Assembly (NCBI RefSeq): GCF_003347015.1
Contig: NZ_PNFB01000018.1
Span: 19,468 to 83,467 of the forward strand
DNA length: 64,000 nt
Direction: 5' to 3'
Source of the DNA: Brachybacterium sp. YJGR34
GTDB lineage: Bacteria > Actinomycetota > Actinomycetes > Actinomycetales > Dermabacteraceae
How positions within the stretch are numbered: the first letter of the stretch is position 1; each line of letters opens with the position of its first letter. Made by a program: the position numbers and the translations under genes. Shown here in pieces: positions 16,005 through 26,187 of this stretch. The notes beneath the pieces are model-generated. The model made no database searches, was not told where the DNA came from, and saw only the letters and a program-made list of their open reading frames with translations.

Positions 16005-17303
16005 TCACTCTGCGGCGAGTCCCTCCTCCCGCGCGAAGCGCTCCCACTGCCCGGCGACGGGCACCCGGCGCAAATCCGGTCCGGCGAGTGCGACGACCGC
16101 TCCCGCCGCCGTGATCGCGGCGAGGAGGAGCATCGTCGGGAATGGGCCGGTGAGCTCGAGCCCCCAACCGGCCACCGCCGGCGCCAGTGGCATCAGCCCC
16201 ATCGAGACCAGTCCCATGAGGGAGCCGATCCGCCCCTGCATCGCCACCGGGGTGATGTGCATGAAGAACCCCTGTACCGCCGCGTTCAGCGGCGCCAGGC
16301 CGATCCCCATGAGGACGTAGGCGGCACCGATCGAGAACAGCCCCGGGGCGAAGGGCAGAAGAGCCCCGACCACGGCGACGAGCACGATTGGGGCGATCGT
16401 GAGAACGCCCGTGGGGACGCGGTCCACCAGGCGTGGAGCGAGGATCGCCCCGAGCAGGATCGAGGCAGCCAGGACCGTGTTGAGCGCGCCGATGCGGGAC
16501 GTGGGCACGCCGCCGTCGGCCAGGTGCAGCATCACGGCCAGCGTGAGGCCGTTCATGCCGAGATTGACCAGGATCGCCACGCCCATGATCTGGAGCCGGA
16601 CCCGCTGGGAGAGCGTCCAGGCGAACGCCTCGCGCAGGTCGTCCCGGACCCGGGTGGGCCCCGCATCCTGCGCTCGGGGCTGGTACCTTCCACGCAGGGA
16701 CAGCGTGGCCAGAACCGAGCCGAGATGACCCAGCAGTTACGCGAGCGGCGGGAAGAGCACGGAGATCCCCAGCAGAGCCCCGCCGAGGGGGCCGCCGGCC
16801 ATCTCCACCGCAGCCCCGCGCCCCTCGTTGACCGCCACCGCCCGCGGCAGCAGCCTGGGCGGGACGATCTGCTTGAGCATCGCGTCTGACGCACTGCCCA
16901 GGAGCGTGCCGCGCAGGCGGTCGGCGAAGGCGAGGGAACCCAGGACCACGGCGCTCGCCACACCGCTCAGCAACACGGCCACCAGCACCGCCTGGGCCAG
17001 CATCCCGGTGAGCCCGGCGAGCAGGCGCAGGCGTCGACGCTCGACGCGATCGGCGAGCAGCCCGCCCGGGACCAGCCCCACCAGTGCGCCGAGCCCCTGG
17101 ACCAGGCCCACCAGCCCCGTCGCGCCGAGGGAGTCGGTGACCATGAAGGTCACCAGCGGGAAGGCGAAGGTCCCGATGGAGGTGCCGAGATCGAGGCTGA
17201 TGTCCCCGAGGAGCCAGCGGGCGTAGTCGGGGGTGCTCCGCAGCGTCGCCGGGGCGGTGGGCGGCGGATCGTCGGCAGCCCCGCCGGACCCTGTCGTCGT
17301 CAT
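16005..17303 (-). pseudogene. MFS transporter gene interrupted by one in-frame stop
   Basis: The frame from ATG 17303 encodes about 188 residues of an MFS-type N-terminal half (six helices, with GGLLADRVERRRLRLL as the usual loop 2-3 motif) and then meets a TAA at 16737-16739. The same frame continues without further stops for another 243 codons: LLGHLGSVLATLSLRGRY directly after the stop, then the C-terminal half with GAILAPRLVDRVPTG and a normal end at 16005. Total length would be 432 residues, normal for a drug or multidrug MFS exporter. One base change (for example GAA to TAA) explains it. It may be inactive, read through, or a sequencing error. A divergent HTH regulator adjoins it, typical of a regulated efflux pair. 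Confidence 0.8.
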
Positions 17304-17329
17304 GACCCGAACAGTAATCCCGCAGCACT

Positions 17330-17352
17330 TGTTGCACAACTACTGTTGCGCA
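17330..17352. promoter_or_regulatory. Candidate operator between the MFS and HTH genes
   Basis: The 104-base divergent gap holds two direct copies of TGTTGCRCA, at 17330-17338 and 17344-17352, 14 bases apart start to start. The first is part of the imperfect palindrome GTTGCACAAC (17331-17340). This is the expected place for an ArsR-type regulator to bind and control both genes. Binding is inference. Confidence 0.4.
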
Positions 17353-17407
17353 CTGGATTGAGCGCACCGAGTGGTGCACATGGTGGAGCCCTTCGTACAG
17401 TGGAGCG

Positions 17408-18148
17408 ATGAGCAGCGGAACCCGGGACGACGACAGCAACGGGACCGAGCCCGCGCCTCAACACGCCACTCGTGAGCAGCTGCGGGCCCTCGCCCATCCC
17501 CTGCGCCTGGAGATCATGGAACGCGTGATGCGCAGGGGCACAGCGCGCGCCGCCGACATCGCCGCAGATCTCGACCTGCCTGCGAACTCCGTGAGCTACC
17601 ACCTCAGGATCCTCGCGCGGGGGGACGTCATCGAGGAGGCTCCGGATGCCGCGCGAGATCGGCGCGACCGGGTGTGGAGGATGGCGCAGATCTCCTTCCT
17701 CGCCGAGACGACCGAACGCCGTGCCTCCGCGACGTCGAGGACCGGGGAATATCTCGCTGCGAGCGGTGCCGCCTCCCTCGCCCTGATCGACTGGATGCGT
17801 GCCGGATGGAGTACCGAGCTGGCCCGTCGCACCGCCGATGGCGCCGCTCCGGCGCGAGGGCTTGGCGACATCTACGCCGGCACCCTGCGCCTCTCACCAG
17901 ACCAGGCCGAGGAGCTCGACGCCCGAGTCCAGAGCATCCTCGCCGAGTTCAATCGGCTGAATCGCGCGGAGGACGGCACCAATCTCGCCGGCGACCCGGA
18001 CTCGGGCGGGACGGCCCGCGATTATCGCGTTCTGTGGACTGCGATCGGCGACCCCGCCGTCGCGCGCGACGGGTCAGGTGACCCCGCGCACGGGAGGACG
18101 GACGTCGACGACTCCTCGGAGCCGGGCTCCGTAGACTTCTCCCCATGA
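17408..18148 (+). CDS. ArsR-like winged-helix transcriptional regulator
   Basis: The 246-residue protein has a winged-helix domain at about 20-90: [16 protein letters not shown], the turn [24 protein letters not shown] and a wing with [10 protein letters not shown]. This is the HTH_20/ArsR-like class often set beside MFS exporters. It lacks the CxC metal site of classical ArsR sensors, so a metal signal is unlikely. The C-terminal 150 residues are helical with an acidic tail. ATG 17408. It is divergent from the broken MFS gene, which it probably controls, and its stop overlaps the ATG of dapD (ATGA), so it may also drive dapD expression. Confidence 0.85.
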   Translation: MSSGTRDDDSNGTEPAPQHATREQLRALAHPLRLEIMERVMRRGTARAADIAADLDLPANSVSYHLRILARGDVIEEAPDAARDRRDRVWRMAQISFLAETTERRASATSRTGEYLAASGAASLALIDWMRAGWSTELARRTADGAAPARGLGDIYAGTLRLSPDQAEELDARVQSILAEFNRLNRAEDGTNLAGDPDSGGTARDYRVLWTAIGDPAVARDGSGDPAHGRTDVDDSSEPGSVDFSP

Positions 18149-19122
18149 CGACCTCGACTTCGACGCCCTCCCCCGCCACCCACGCCTGGGGCATCGCCCT
18201 GGCCACCCTCGCGGCCGACGGCACGACCCTCGATGCCTGGTACCCGGCCCCGCAGCTCGGCACCGCGCCGGACGCGCCGGAGCAGCACCCGCTGCACGCC
18301 CAGCTGGCCTCCGCCGCCCGTGCCGACGAGGTGCGCGGCACCACCCAGGAGGTCGTGGTGCGCAGCATCTCCCTGGACGCCGCCCCGGCCGATGCCGCCG
18401 ACGCCTACCTGCGCCTCCACCTGCTCTCCCACCGGCTCCTCGAGCCCAACGTCCAGAACCTCGACGGACTGTTCGGCCAGCTCACCAACGTGGTCTGGAC
18501 CTCCGAGGGGCCCTGCGCGGTGCCCGGCTTCGAGGAGACCCGGCTGCGCCTGATCGCCGCCGGCCGCACGCCCACCGTGCTCAGCGTCGACAAGTTCCCC
18601 CGCATGGTCGACTACGTGCTGCCCGCCGGGGTCCGCATCGGCGACGCGGACCGGGTGCGCCTGGGCGCCCACCTCGCGGAGGGCACCACCGTCATGCACG
18701 AGGGCTTCGTGAACTTCAACGCCGGGACCCTGGGCACCTCGATGGTCGAGGGCCGCATCTCGCAGGGCGTGGTCGTGGGCGACGGCTCCGACGTCGGCGG
18801 CGGCGCCTCCACCATGGGCACGCTCTCCGGCGGCGGGACCGAGCGGGTCCGCATCGGCCGGCGCTCGCTGGTGGGCGCCGAGGCCGGCATCGGCATCGCG
18901 CTGGGCGACGACTGCGTGGTCGAGGCGGGCCTGTACCTCACCGCCGGCACCAAGGTCGAGCTGGTCGGCGAGCAGGGAGCCGAGGCGCACGTGGTCAAGG
19001 CCCGCGAGCTCTCCGGAGTCCCGAACCTGCTGTTCCGCCGCAACTCGCTGACCGGCGCGGTGCAGGCGGTGGCCCGGGCGGGCCAGACCGTCGAGCTCAA
19101 CGCCGCCCTCCACGCGAACTGA
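18145..19122 (+). CDS. dapD: Tetrahydrodipicolinate N-succinyltransferase
   Basis: The 325-residue protein is of the actinobacterial DapD type, with a left-handed beta-helix of hexapeptide repeats in the C-terminal half ([51 protein letters not shown]). It transfers succinyl from succinyl-CoA to tetrahydrodipicolinate, the step before DapC and DapE in the succinylase route. ATG 18145 overlaps the regulator stop. In mycobacteria dapD (Rv1201c) adjoins dapE; here about 5 kb of other genes lie between them. Confidence 0.93.
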   Translation: MTTSTSTPSPATHAWGIALATLAADGTTLDAWYPAPQLGTAPDAPEQHPLHAQLASAARADEVRGTTQEVVVRSISLDAAPADAADAYLRLHLLSHRLLEPNVQNLDGLFGQLTNVVWTSEGPCAVPGFEETRLRLIAAGRTPTVLSVDKFPRMVDYVLPAGVRIGDADRVRLGAHLAEGTTVMHEGFVNFNAGTLGTSMVEGRISQGVVVGDGSDVGGGASTMGTLSGGGTERVRIGRRSLVGAEAGIGIALGDDCVVEAGLYLTAGTKVELVGEQGAEAHVVKARELSGVPNLLFRRNSLTGAVQAVARAGQTVELNAALHAN

Positions 19123-19141
19123 CGCCGGGACGGGGGACGAG

Positions 19142-20068
19142 GTGGCGCGCCGAGCGGCCCGGGGCGGCGCCGCGCGCCACCTCGTCATCCCCCTGGTGCT
19201 GGTGCTGCTGCTCGTGGGCATCGCCGGGGGCTCCTACGTGGCGCTGCAGCGCTACGGCTCTCCCGCCCATACCGGGACCTGCGTCGCCACCGGCCTCGGC
19301 ACCAGCCACCGCTACTCCACGGAGCGGACGGCCAATGCCGCGCTGATCAGTGCGACCGCCGTGGATCGCGGCATGCCGCCGCGGGCGGCCTCGATCGCCC
19401 TGGCCACGGCCTACCAGGAGTCGCAGCTGCGCAACATCGACTACGGCGACCGCGATTCGCTGGGGCTGTTCCAGCAGCGGCCGTCCCAGGGCTGGGGCAG
19501 CGAGGAGCAGATCATGGATCCGATCTACTCCACCAATCGCTTCTACGACGCGCTGGTGCAGATCGACGACTATGCCACGGGGGACATCAACGACGTCGCC
19601 CAGGCGGTGCAGCGCTCCGGCCATCCGGAGGCGTACCGCGACCACGAGACCGAGGGCCGTCTCTACGCCTCGGCGCTGACGGGGCAGTCCGGGGCGAACC
19701 TGGTGTGCACCCTCGACGCCGTCGGCGCCACCCGCTCCCCCGAGGAGGTCCGCGCCGAGCTGGTGCGGCAGTTCCCGCGCGCCTCCGAGTCGGGGCGCCT
19801 CTCCTCCGCGCTCGATGCCGCCTCCTCCGCGGCGGCCGAGGTCCCCGAGGACGCCGGAGCCACCGCCCTGGTCATCTCGGTGGGCGAGGACGACGCCCTG
19901 GGCTGGGCGGTCGCCAACTGGGCCGTCGCCCGCGCGGCCGAGGACGGCATCGTGCAGGTCTCCTACGCGGGACGCGCCTGGGATCGTGCGCGCTCGGCCG
20001 AGGACGGGGCGTGGGCGTCGGTGGAGGACCGCTCCCCCGGTCGCGTCGTGGTGCTCGTCGGGGGCTGA
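19142..20068 (+). CDS. Membrane-anchored, secreted lysozyme-like protein
   Basis: The 308-residue product has an N-terminal signal anchor (about 14-35, LVIPLVLVLLLVGIAGG), then an extracellular region with ALATAYQESQLRNIDYGDRDSLGLFQQRPSQGWG in pieces: the AYQES-L-N and GLFQQRPSQGWG motifs recall lysozyme-superfamily transglycosylases, where the Glu of the first motif would be catalytic. Such actinobacterial proteins are often mislabelled heavy metal transporter. A C-terminal Ala/Asp-rich part has no known fold to my eye. GTG start 19 bases after dapD suggests co-transcription with it. Peptidoglycan cleavage is inference from the motif. Confidence 0.65.
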   Translation: MARRAARGGAARHLVIPLVLVLLLVGIAGGSYVALQRYGSPAHTGTCVATGLGTSHRYSTERTANAALISATAVDRGMPPRAASIALATAYQESQLRNIDYGDRDSLGLFQQRPSQGWGSEEQIMDPIYSTNRFYDALVQIDDYATGDINDVAQAVQRSGHPEAYRDHETEGRLYASALTGQSGANLVCTLDAVGATRSPEEVRAELVRQFPRASESGRLSSALDAASSAAAEVPEDAGATALVISVGEDDALGWAVANWAVARAAEDGIVQVSYAGRAWDRARSAEDGAWASVEDRSPGRVVVLVGG

Positions 20069-20165
20069 GCGCACGCTGCCCGGTCCTGGACGACGCCACG
20101 GATCACCCCGACCCTCTTGCGCACACCAGCTCACCGGTGATGTGATCCCTGCAGCACCGCGCGGT

Positions 20166-20175
20166 TAAACGTTTA
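20166..20175. promoter_or_regulatory. LacI-family-type operator palindrome upstream of the polysaccharide lyase
   Basis: TAAACGTTTA is a perfect 10-base palindrome 51 bases before the lyase start and stands out as AT-rich in a GC-rich region. It has the central CG and half-site spacing of LacI-family operators. No LacI gene is in the window, so the regulator would be encoded elsewhere. A second palindrome TCACCGGTGA lies at 20131-20140. Confidence 0.5.
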
Positions 20176-20226
20176 GGACGCCGATGTCATGAGCGCTCCG
20201 CGCATCACGCAGGAGGACACCGCCCC

Positions 20227-22713
20227 ATGCACCGCGACCATCTCGCGTCCGCTCCGACCCCCACGACGACCGGCTCCGACGCCCTGCGCCGCCGCAGCGT
20301 GCTCGCCGGCGGCGCGCTGTCGGCCCTCGCCCTCACCGCACCCCTGGAAGCGGTGGCCCGCGCCGCCCCCGGGACCGAGGAGGCCGCGGACTCGTCCTCG
20401 GATGCCGCGGAGCTCGAGTCCCTGGAGGAGCTGAGGACGCGCTGGCGCGATCTCCTCACCGGCGGTGAGGTGCCTACCGAGGACGGCCGGGTGACCGCCG
20501 CGCTGCAGCGCCAGGACGAGGCGGCCGAGGCCGCCCTGGAGGGCTTCTCCCCCACGGCGCCGCTCTGGGAGGACATCCCCTTCGGCAGCGACGCCGCGAA
20601 CGTCTCGATGGCCCTCAGCCGGCTCCGCACGATCGCCCTAGCCTGGGCGACCCCGGGATGCCGCCGGCACGCGGACCCCCGGACGGGCACCGACCTCGCT
20701 CGCGCGCTGCAGGTGGTGAGCGAGGACGGGTATCACCCCGGGCGCGCCCCCGCCGGCAACTGGTGGTTCTGGGAGATCGGCGTGCCGAACCACCTGACGG
20801 ACCTCGGCGTCCTGCTCCACGACGTCCTGCCCGAGGAGCTCCTGCTCGACCTCATGGACGCCATCGCCCACTTCGCGCCGGACCCGAACTTCCGCGGCCG
20901 GGGGACGAGCCTCCGCGAGACCGGGGCGAACCGGGTGGACAAGTCGCTGCGCTGCGCGCTGCGGGGCATCCTGCGCCTCGATCCCGCCGACGTCGCCCTG
21001 GCGCGGGACGCCCTGAGCGACGTCGACGGAGGCGGGAGCCGGAGCGTGTTCGGCTACGTCACCTCCGGCGACGGCTTCTACGAGGACGGCTCGTTCATCC
21101 AGCACGGGCGGCTGCCCTACGTCGGCACCTACGGCACCGTGGCCCTCTCCGGCATCTCCCGGGTGCTCCCCCTGCTGGCCGGATCGCCCTGGGAGGTCAC
21201 CGACCCTGCGCAGAGCGTCATCCACGACGCCATCGAACGCAGCGTCGCCCCCTTCGTCTGGCAGGGCGTCATGATGGACACGGTGCGCGGGCGCGCCGTC
21301 TCGCGCCAGTCCGACAGCGGCTCGCGGAACGCCCTCAGCGCCGCACATTCGGCCCTCCTGCTCGCCCAGGGCGCCACCGGCGCGCTGCGCGAGCAGCTGC
21401 TGGGCAGGGCGATCGGCTGGATCACGACGATGCCCCTGGACATCGCAGAGGTCGCGAGCGTCGCGGAGATCTCCCGCTTCATCGCCGCGGAGAACACCGG
21501 GGCCGATCTGCTCCACGACGAGCCGGGGCTGGCCGTCTTCGCCGACCAGGAGCGCTTCGTGCACCGTCGGGAGGACTGGGCGTTCACCGTCTCGACCTCG
21601 TCCTCCCGGATCGGCCGCTACGAGTGGGGCAATCGCGAGAACGCGACCGGCTGGTACCAGGGCGACGGGGCGAGCTTCCTCCAGCTCGCCTCCGATCCCC
21701 AGCAGACGGACCTCCACTACTGGCCCACCGTCGATCCGTACCGCCTGCCGGGCACCACCGTGGAGATGTCCCCGCGCGAGAGCGGGCTGGCGGACGGCAC
21801 CGGCATCCCGCGGGCGAGCGCCGACTGGGCCGGCGGCACGAGCGTGCTGGACTCCTACGGGGCCTGGAGCATGGACCATGTCGATCACGACGGGGCCCTC
21901 ACCGGGCGCCTGTCCTGGTTCCTGCTCGAGGACATGGTGGTCACCCTGGGCGCCGGGATCACGTCCACGACCGCGGCCGAGGTCGAGACCAGCGTCGAGA
22001 ACCGTGCCCTGCGCCACGGCACCCCCGTCCTGCGCGCCGACGGGGAGACGGTCGCAGCCGGGACCGACGAGGACGGGACCGTGCTCGAGGACCCCTCGTG
22101 GGTGCACCTGGAGGGCGTGGGCGGGTACGTCATGCTCGCCCCGCAGCGGGTGCGGGTCCGGCGCCGTGTGCGTCACGGCGCCTGGGAGGACATCAACCAG
22201 GGCTCCGACACGGGCGGTGATTCCGAGGTGCACGCCGTGACCTACGGGGAGGTCGCCGTGCTGCACGGCACCGCCCCCTCCAACTCCTCCTACGCCGTCG
22301 CCCTCGCCCCCACCGCCTCGGTGCGGACCACCCGGCGCATGGCGGAGCAGGCGGCGGAGGGCAGCGGCGTGCAGGTGGTGGCCAACGAGCGGGATGTCCA
22401 GTCCGTCAGCGTGCGCCTGCGCCCGGGGACCCTTCGCCTGGGGAACGCCTTCACCGCGGCGAGCATCCCCTGGCTGCGGACGGACGGGCCCGCGAGCGTG
22501 GCGCTCGTGGAGCGGCCCCGCTCCCTGGACCTGTCCGTGAGCGAACCCAGTCGCAGCGTCTCGGAGGTGACGGTGACCCTGCCGGGCCTGTCCGCCGCCG
22601 CCGTGGAGTCCTCGGACGACGCGGTCACGACCCTCTCGCTGGACCCGGTGACCCTTCGGATCGCGACCGGAGGCAGTCGCGGCGCCTCGCACCGGATCAC
22701 CCTCGCCCGCTGA
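20227..22713 (+). CDS. Polysaccharide lyase family 8 (hyaluronate/chondroitin/xanthan lyase type), Tat-exported
   Basis: The 828-residue protein opens with a twin-arginine signal (RRRSVLAGG at 21-29, then a hydrophobic stretch and ARA near 44-46). The catalytic alpha/alpha-toroid has NWWFWEIGVPNHL (about 178-190) and GANRVD with Asn235, then DGSFIQHGRLPYVGTYG with His293 and Tyr302. The His and Tyr are nine apart, as in streptococcal hyaluronate lyase (His399/Tyr408). A beta-sandwich C-terminal region follows. PL8 enzymes cleave uronic-acid polymers by beta-elimination; hyaluronate, chondroitin and xanthan cannot be told apart here. AGGAGG precedes ATG 20227. It stands alone, with a LacI-type palindrome upstream and a strong terminator downstream. 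No sugar-use genes are nearby. Confidence 0.92.
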   Translation: MHRDHLASAPTPTTTGSDALRRRSVLAGGALSALALTAPLEAVARAAPGTEEAADSSSDAAELESLEELRTRWRDLLTGGEVPTEDGRVTAALQRQDEAAEAALEGFSPTAPLWEDIPFGSDAANVSMALSRLRTIALAWATPGCRRHADPRTGTDLARALQVVSEDGYHPGRAPAGNWWFWEIGVPNHLTDLGVLLHDVLPEELLLDLMDAIAHFAPDPNFRGRGTSLRETGANRVDKSLRCALRGILRLDPADVALARDALSDVDGGGSRSVFGYVTSGDGFYEDGSFIQHGRLPYVGTYGTVALSGISRVLPLLAGSPWEVTDPAQSVIHDAIERSVAPFVWQGVMMDTVRGRAVSRQSDSGSRNALSAAHSALLLAQGATGALREQLLGRAIGWITTMPLDIAEVASVAEISRFIAAENTGADLLHDEPGLAVFADQERFVHRREDWAFTVSTSSSRIGRYEWGNRENATGWYQGDGASFLQLASDPQQTDLHYWPTVDPYRLPGTTVEMSPRESGLADGTGIPRASADWAGGTSVLDSYGAWSMDHVDHDGALTGRLSWFLLEDMVVTLGAGITSTTAAEVETSVENRALRHGTPVLRADGETVAAGTDEDGTVLEDPSWVHLEGVGGYVMLAPQRVRVRRRVRHGAWEDINQGSDTGGDSEVHAVTYGEVAVLHGTAPSNSSYAVALAPTASVRTTRRMAEQAAEGSGVQVVANERDVQSVSVRLRPGTLRLGNAFTAASIPWLRTDGPASVALVERPRSLDLSVSEPSRSVSEVTVTLPGLSAAAVESSDDAVTTLSLDPVTLRIATGGSRGASHRITLAR

Positions 22714-22720
22714 GCAGACG

Positions 22721-22760
22721 ACGGCGCGGGCTCCCGATCCCGGTCGGGAGCCCGCGCCGT
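22721..22760. terminator. Long hairpin terminator between lyase and citrate synthase genes
   Basis: A perfect 17-base stem (22721-22737 with 22744-22760) with a six-base loop begins seven bases after the lyase stop and ends nine bases before the end of gltA on the opposite strand. It probably terminates both converging genes. Confidence 0.85.
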
Positions 22761-22769
22761 TCCTCGCCC

Positions 22770-24167
<1,398 letters not shown>

Positions 24168-24242
24168 GGGCTCTCCGTTGTGCGTTGTCGGATCGGTGGC
24201 GGCGCCGAGCACCGCGGGTCGTGACGCGCGAGGCGTCGGAGG

Positions 24243-25421
24243 TCAGGGGCGCTCGAGGCGCCGGGCGGCGGCGGCGATCCGCTCGTCGCTCGCGGTGAGG
24301 GCGACACGGACGAACCGTGCGCCCCCTTCACCATAGAACATCCCCGGGGCGACCAGGACACCACGGCCGGCGAGGTGGTCGACGGTCTCCATCGCCTCCT
24401 CGCCGAAGGTGGTCCAGAGGTACAGCCCGGCCTGGGAGCCGTGGATCTCACCGCCGGCGGCCCGCAGGGCGGGCTCCAGCACGGCCCGCCGGGCGCGATA
24501 GATCTCACGCTGCGCGGCCGGGGCCTCCTCGTCGCCGAGGGCCGCGGTCATCGCCGCCTGGATCGGCCCCGGGAGCATCATCCCGGCCTGCTTGCGCACG
24601 GCGAGCAGCTCGCCCACGAGCCCCGGATCGCCGGCGACGAAGGCCGCGCGGTATCCGGCGAGGTTCGACTGCTTCGACAGCGAGTACACGCACAGCACCC
24701 CGTCGAGGGAGCCGCCGTTCACCCGGGGGTCCAGGATCGAGGGGGACTCGTCGACGGTCCAGGGCAGCAGGGCGTAGCACTCGTCGGAGGCGACGACGAT
24801 CCCGCGCTCGCGCGCCCAGCGCACGATGGCGGCGAGCTGGTCGACGTCCAGCACCTCGCCGGTGGGGTTGGAGGGGGAGTTCAGCCAGAGCAGCCGGATC
24901 CGCCCCGCGGCCGCGGCTCCGCCGAGCGCGGCATCGCCCTCGGCCGCGAGCGCCGCCATGTCCACGGCGAGCGGCTCGGCGCCCACGAAGCGGGCTCCCA
25001 TGTCATAGGTGGGGTAGGCGATGTGCGGGAAGGCGACCGTCTCCCCCGGGCCGATGCCCAGCTGGAAGGGCAGATGGGCGACGAGCTCCTTGGAGCCGAC
25101 GGTCGGCAGCACGCCGTCCACCCCCAGCTCGGCGGGGGCGCCGCGATAGCGGCGGACGAAGGCGACCAGCGCCTCGCGCAGCGCCGGGGTGCCGACGGTG
25201 GTCGGGTACCCGGCGCTGTCGGCGGCCTCGACGAGAGCGGTGCGGACCGAGGGCGGCGTCGGGTCGACGGGCGTGCCCACGGAGAGGTCCACGAGCCCCT
25301 CGGGGTGCGCGGCGGCACGCTGCTTCGCGGCGGCCAGGGCGTCCCAGGGGAAGGCGGGCAGGCGGGCGGCGAGACCCTGACGGGCCGCAGAGCCGCCGGC
25401 GGAGGGAGCGAGGGCGGCCAC
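24243..25421 (-). CDS. dapC: N-succinyldiaminopimelate aminotransferase
   Basis: The 392-residue class I/II PLP aminotransferase has LWLNSPSNPTGEVL, the SDECYALLPW Asp/Tyr pair and the lysine motif YSLSKQSNLAGYR. It should make N-succinyl-LL-diaminopimelate from the keto form. The assignment to DapC rather than another aminotransferase rests on the ferredoxin-dapC pair, which is conserved in actinobacteria (Rv1177-Rv1178), and on its resemblance to that group. GTG 25421 is three bases after the ferredoxin stop, so the two genes are co-transcribed. Confidence 0.88.
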   Translation of the reverse strand: MAALAPSAGGSAARQGLAARLPAFPWDALAAAKQRAAAHPEGLVDLSVGTPVDPTPPSVRTALVEAADSAGYPTTVGTPALREALVAFVRRYRGAPAELGVDGVLPTVGSKELVAHLPFQLGIGPGETVAFPHIAYPTYDMGARFVGAEPLAVDMAALAAEGDAALGGAAAAGRIRLLWLNSPSNPTGEVLDVDQLAAIVRWARERGIVVASDECYALLPWTVDESPSILDPRVNGGSLDGVLCVYSLSKQSNLAGYRAAFVAGDPGLVGELLAVRKQAGMMLPGPIQAAMTAALGDEEAPAAQREIYRARRAVLEPALRAAGGEIHGSQAGLYLWTTFGEEAMETVDHLAGRGVLVAPGMFYGEGGARFVRVALTASDERIAAAARRLERP

Positions 25422-25424
25422 GGC

Positions 25425-25754
25425 TCAGTCCAGGGGGTTGGGCTGCGGGGGCAGGGCGGCGATGAGCGGGTGGTCCTTCTCGATCACGCCCATCTTCGCG
25501 GCGCCGCCCGGGGCGCCGAGGTCGTCGAAGAACTCGACGTTGGCCTTGTAGTAGTCCGCCCACTGGTCCGGGGTGTCGTCCTCGTAGAAGATCGCCTCGA
25601 CCGGGCACACCGGCTCGCAGGCGCCGCAGTCCACGCACTCGTCCGGCTGGATGTACAGCGACCGGTTGCCCTCGTAGATGCAGTCCACGGGGCATTCGTC
25701 GACGCAGGCGCGGTCCTTCACGTCGACGCAGGGCAGAGCGATGACGTACGTCAT
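25425..25754 (-). CDS. fdxA: Seven-iron ferredoxin
   Basis: The 109-residue protein has Cys9, Cys17, Cys21-Pro and Cys25 in the first cluster region and the CVDCGACEPVC motif (Cys40, 43, 46, 50) in the second. This is the [3Fe-4S]/[4Fe-4S] layout of bacterial FdxA/FdxC electron carriers, with the usual long C-terminal extension. ATG 25754 (MTYVIALPC) is the standard start for the family; the frame stays open upstream. It forms a two-gene unit with dapC. Confidence 0.95.
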   Translation of the reverse strand: MTYVIALPCVDVKDRACVDECPVDCIYEGNRSLYIQPDECVDCGACEPVCPVEAIFYEDDTPDQWADYYKANVEFFDDLGAPGGAAKMGVIEKDHPLIAALPPQPNPLD

Positions 25755-25914
25755 GAGCGGCAACCTTCCGTCGGGATCGCCCTCCATCCTCTCATCCCGG
25801 ATCGGGGTCGGACCGCTCCGGACACCCTCGTGACCAGGAGGTGATGCGATGCACAGGCACGCCGCGCCGCGGTCACCCTCGCGGGAGGGGCGCGGGCGGG
25901 GATAGCCTCGACCG

Positions 25915-26187
25915 ATGACGAGGCACGAGGGCCATCGGGTCCGCGCCGGCTGGGCGCCCTTCCTCGAGGGCGGACGCCGCGTGGTCCTGCGCTATGCGAT
26001 CGACCGGGAGTCCTCCCCGCACGGAGAGTCCATGACGGACGCGCTGGGGACGATCCTCGAGGCGGACGAGGCCGCCGTGCTGATGATGACGCGGCGCGGC
26101 CAGGTGCGGGTGCCGCGCGCCCTGGTCATCGCCGCGAAGGAGGTCCCTCCTCCGCCGGTGCGGCGGAGCGGGCCCGCCGCGCGCTGA
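25915..26187 (+). CDS. Small protein like the N-terminal domain of actinobacterial GNAT acetyltransferases
   Basis: The 90-residue protein has a strand-rich pattern, with GRRVVLRYAI, DALGTILEADEAAVLMMTRRG and VRVPRALVIAAKEVPPPP. This resembles the short SH3-like domain that precedes the acetyltransferase domain in proteins such as Rv0428c; the terminal AAKEVPPPP is typical of it. No acetyltransferase domain follows. Its last 62 bases overlap the tail of the convergent phosphatidyltransferase gene, which is unusual. Whether it is a free-standing domain or a remnant is not clear. Confidence 0.5.
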   Translation: MTRHEGHRVRAGWAPFLEGGRRVVLRYAIDRESSPHGESMTDALGTILEADEAAVLMMTRRGQVRVPRALVIAAKEVPPPPVRRSGPAAR

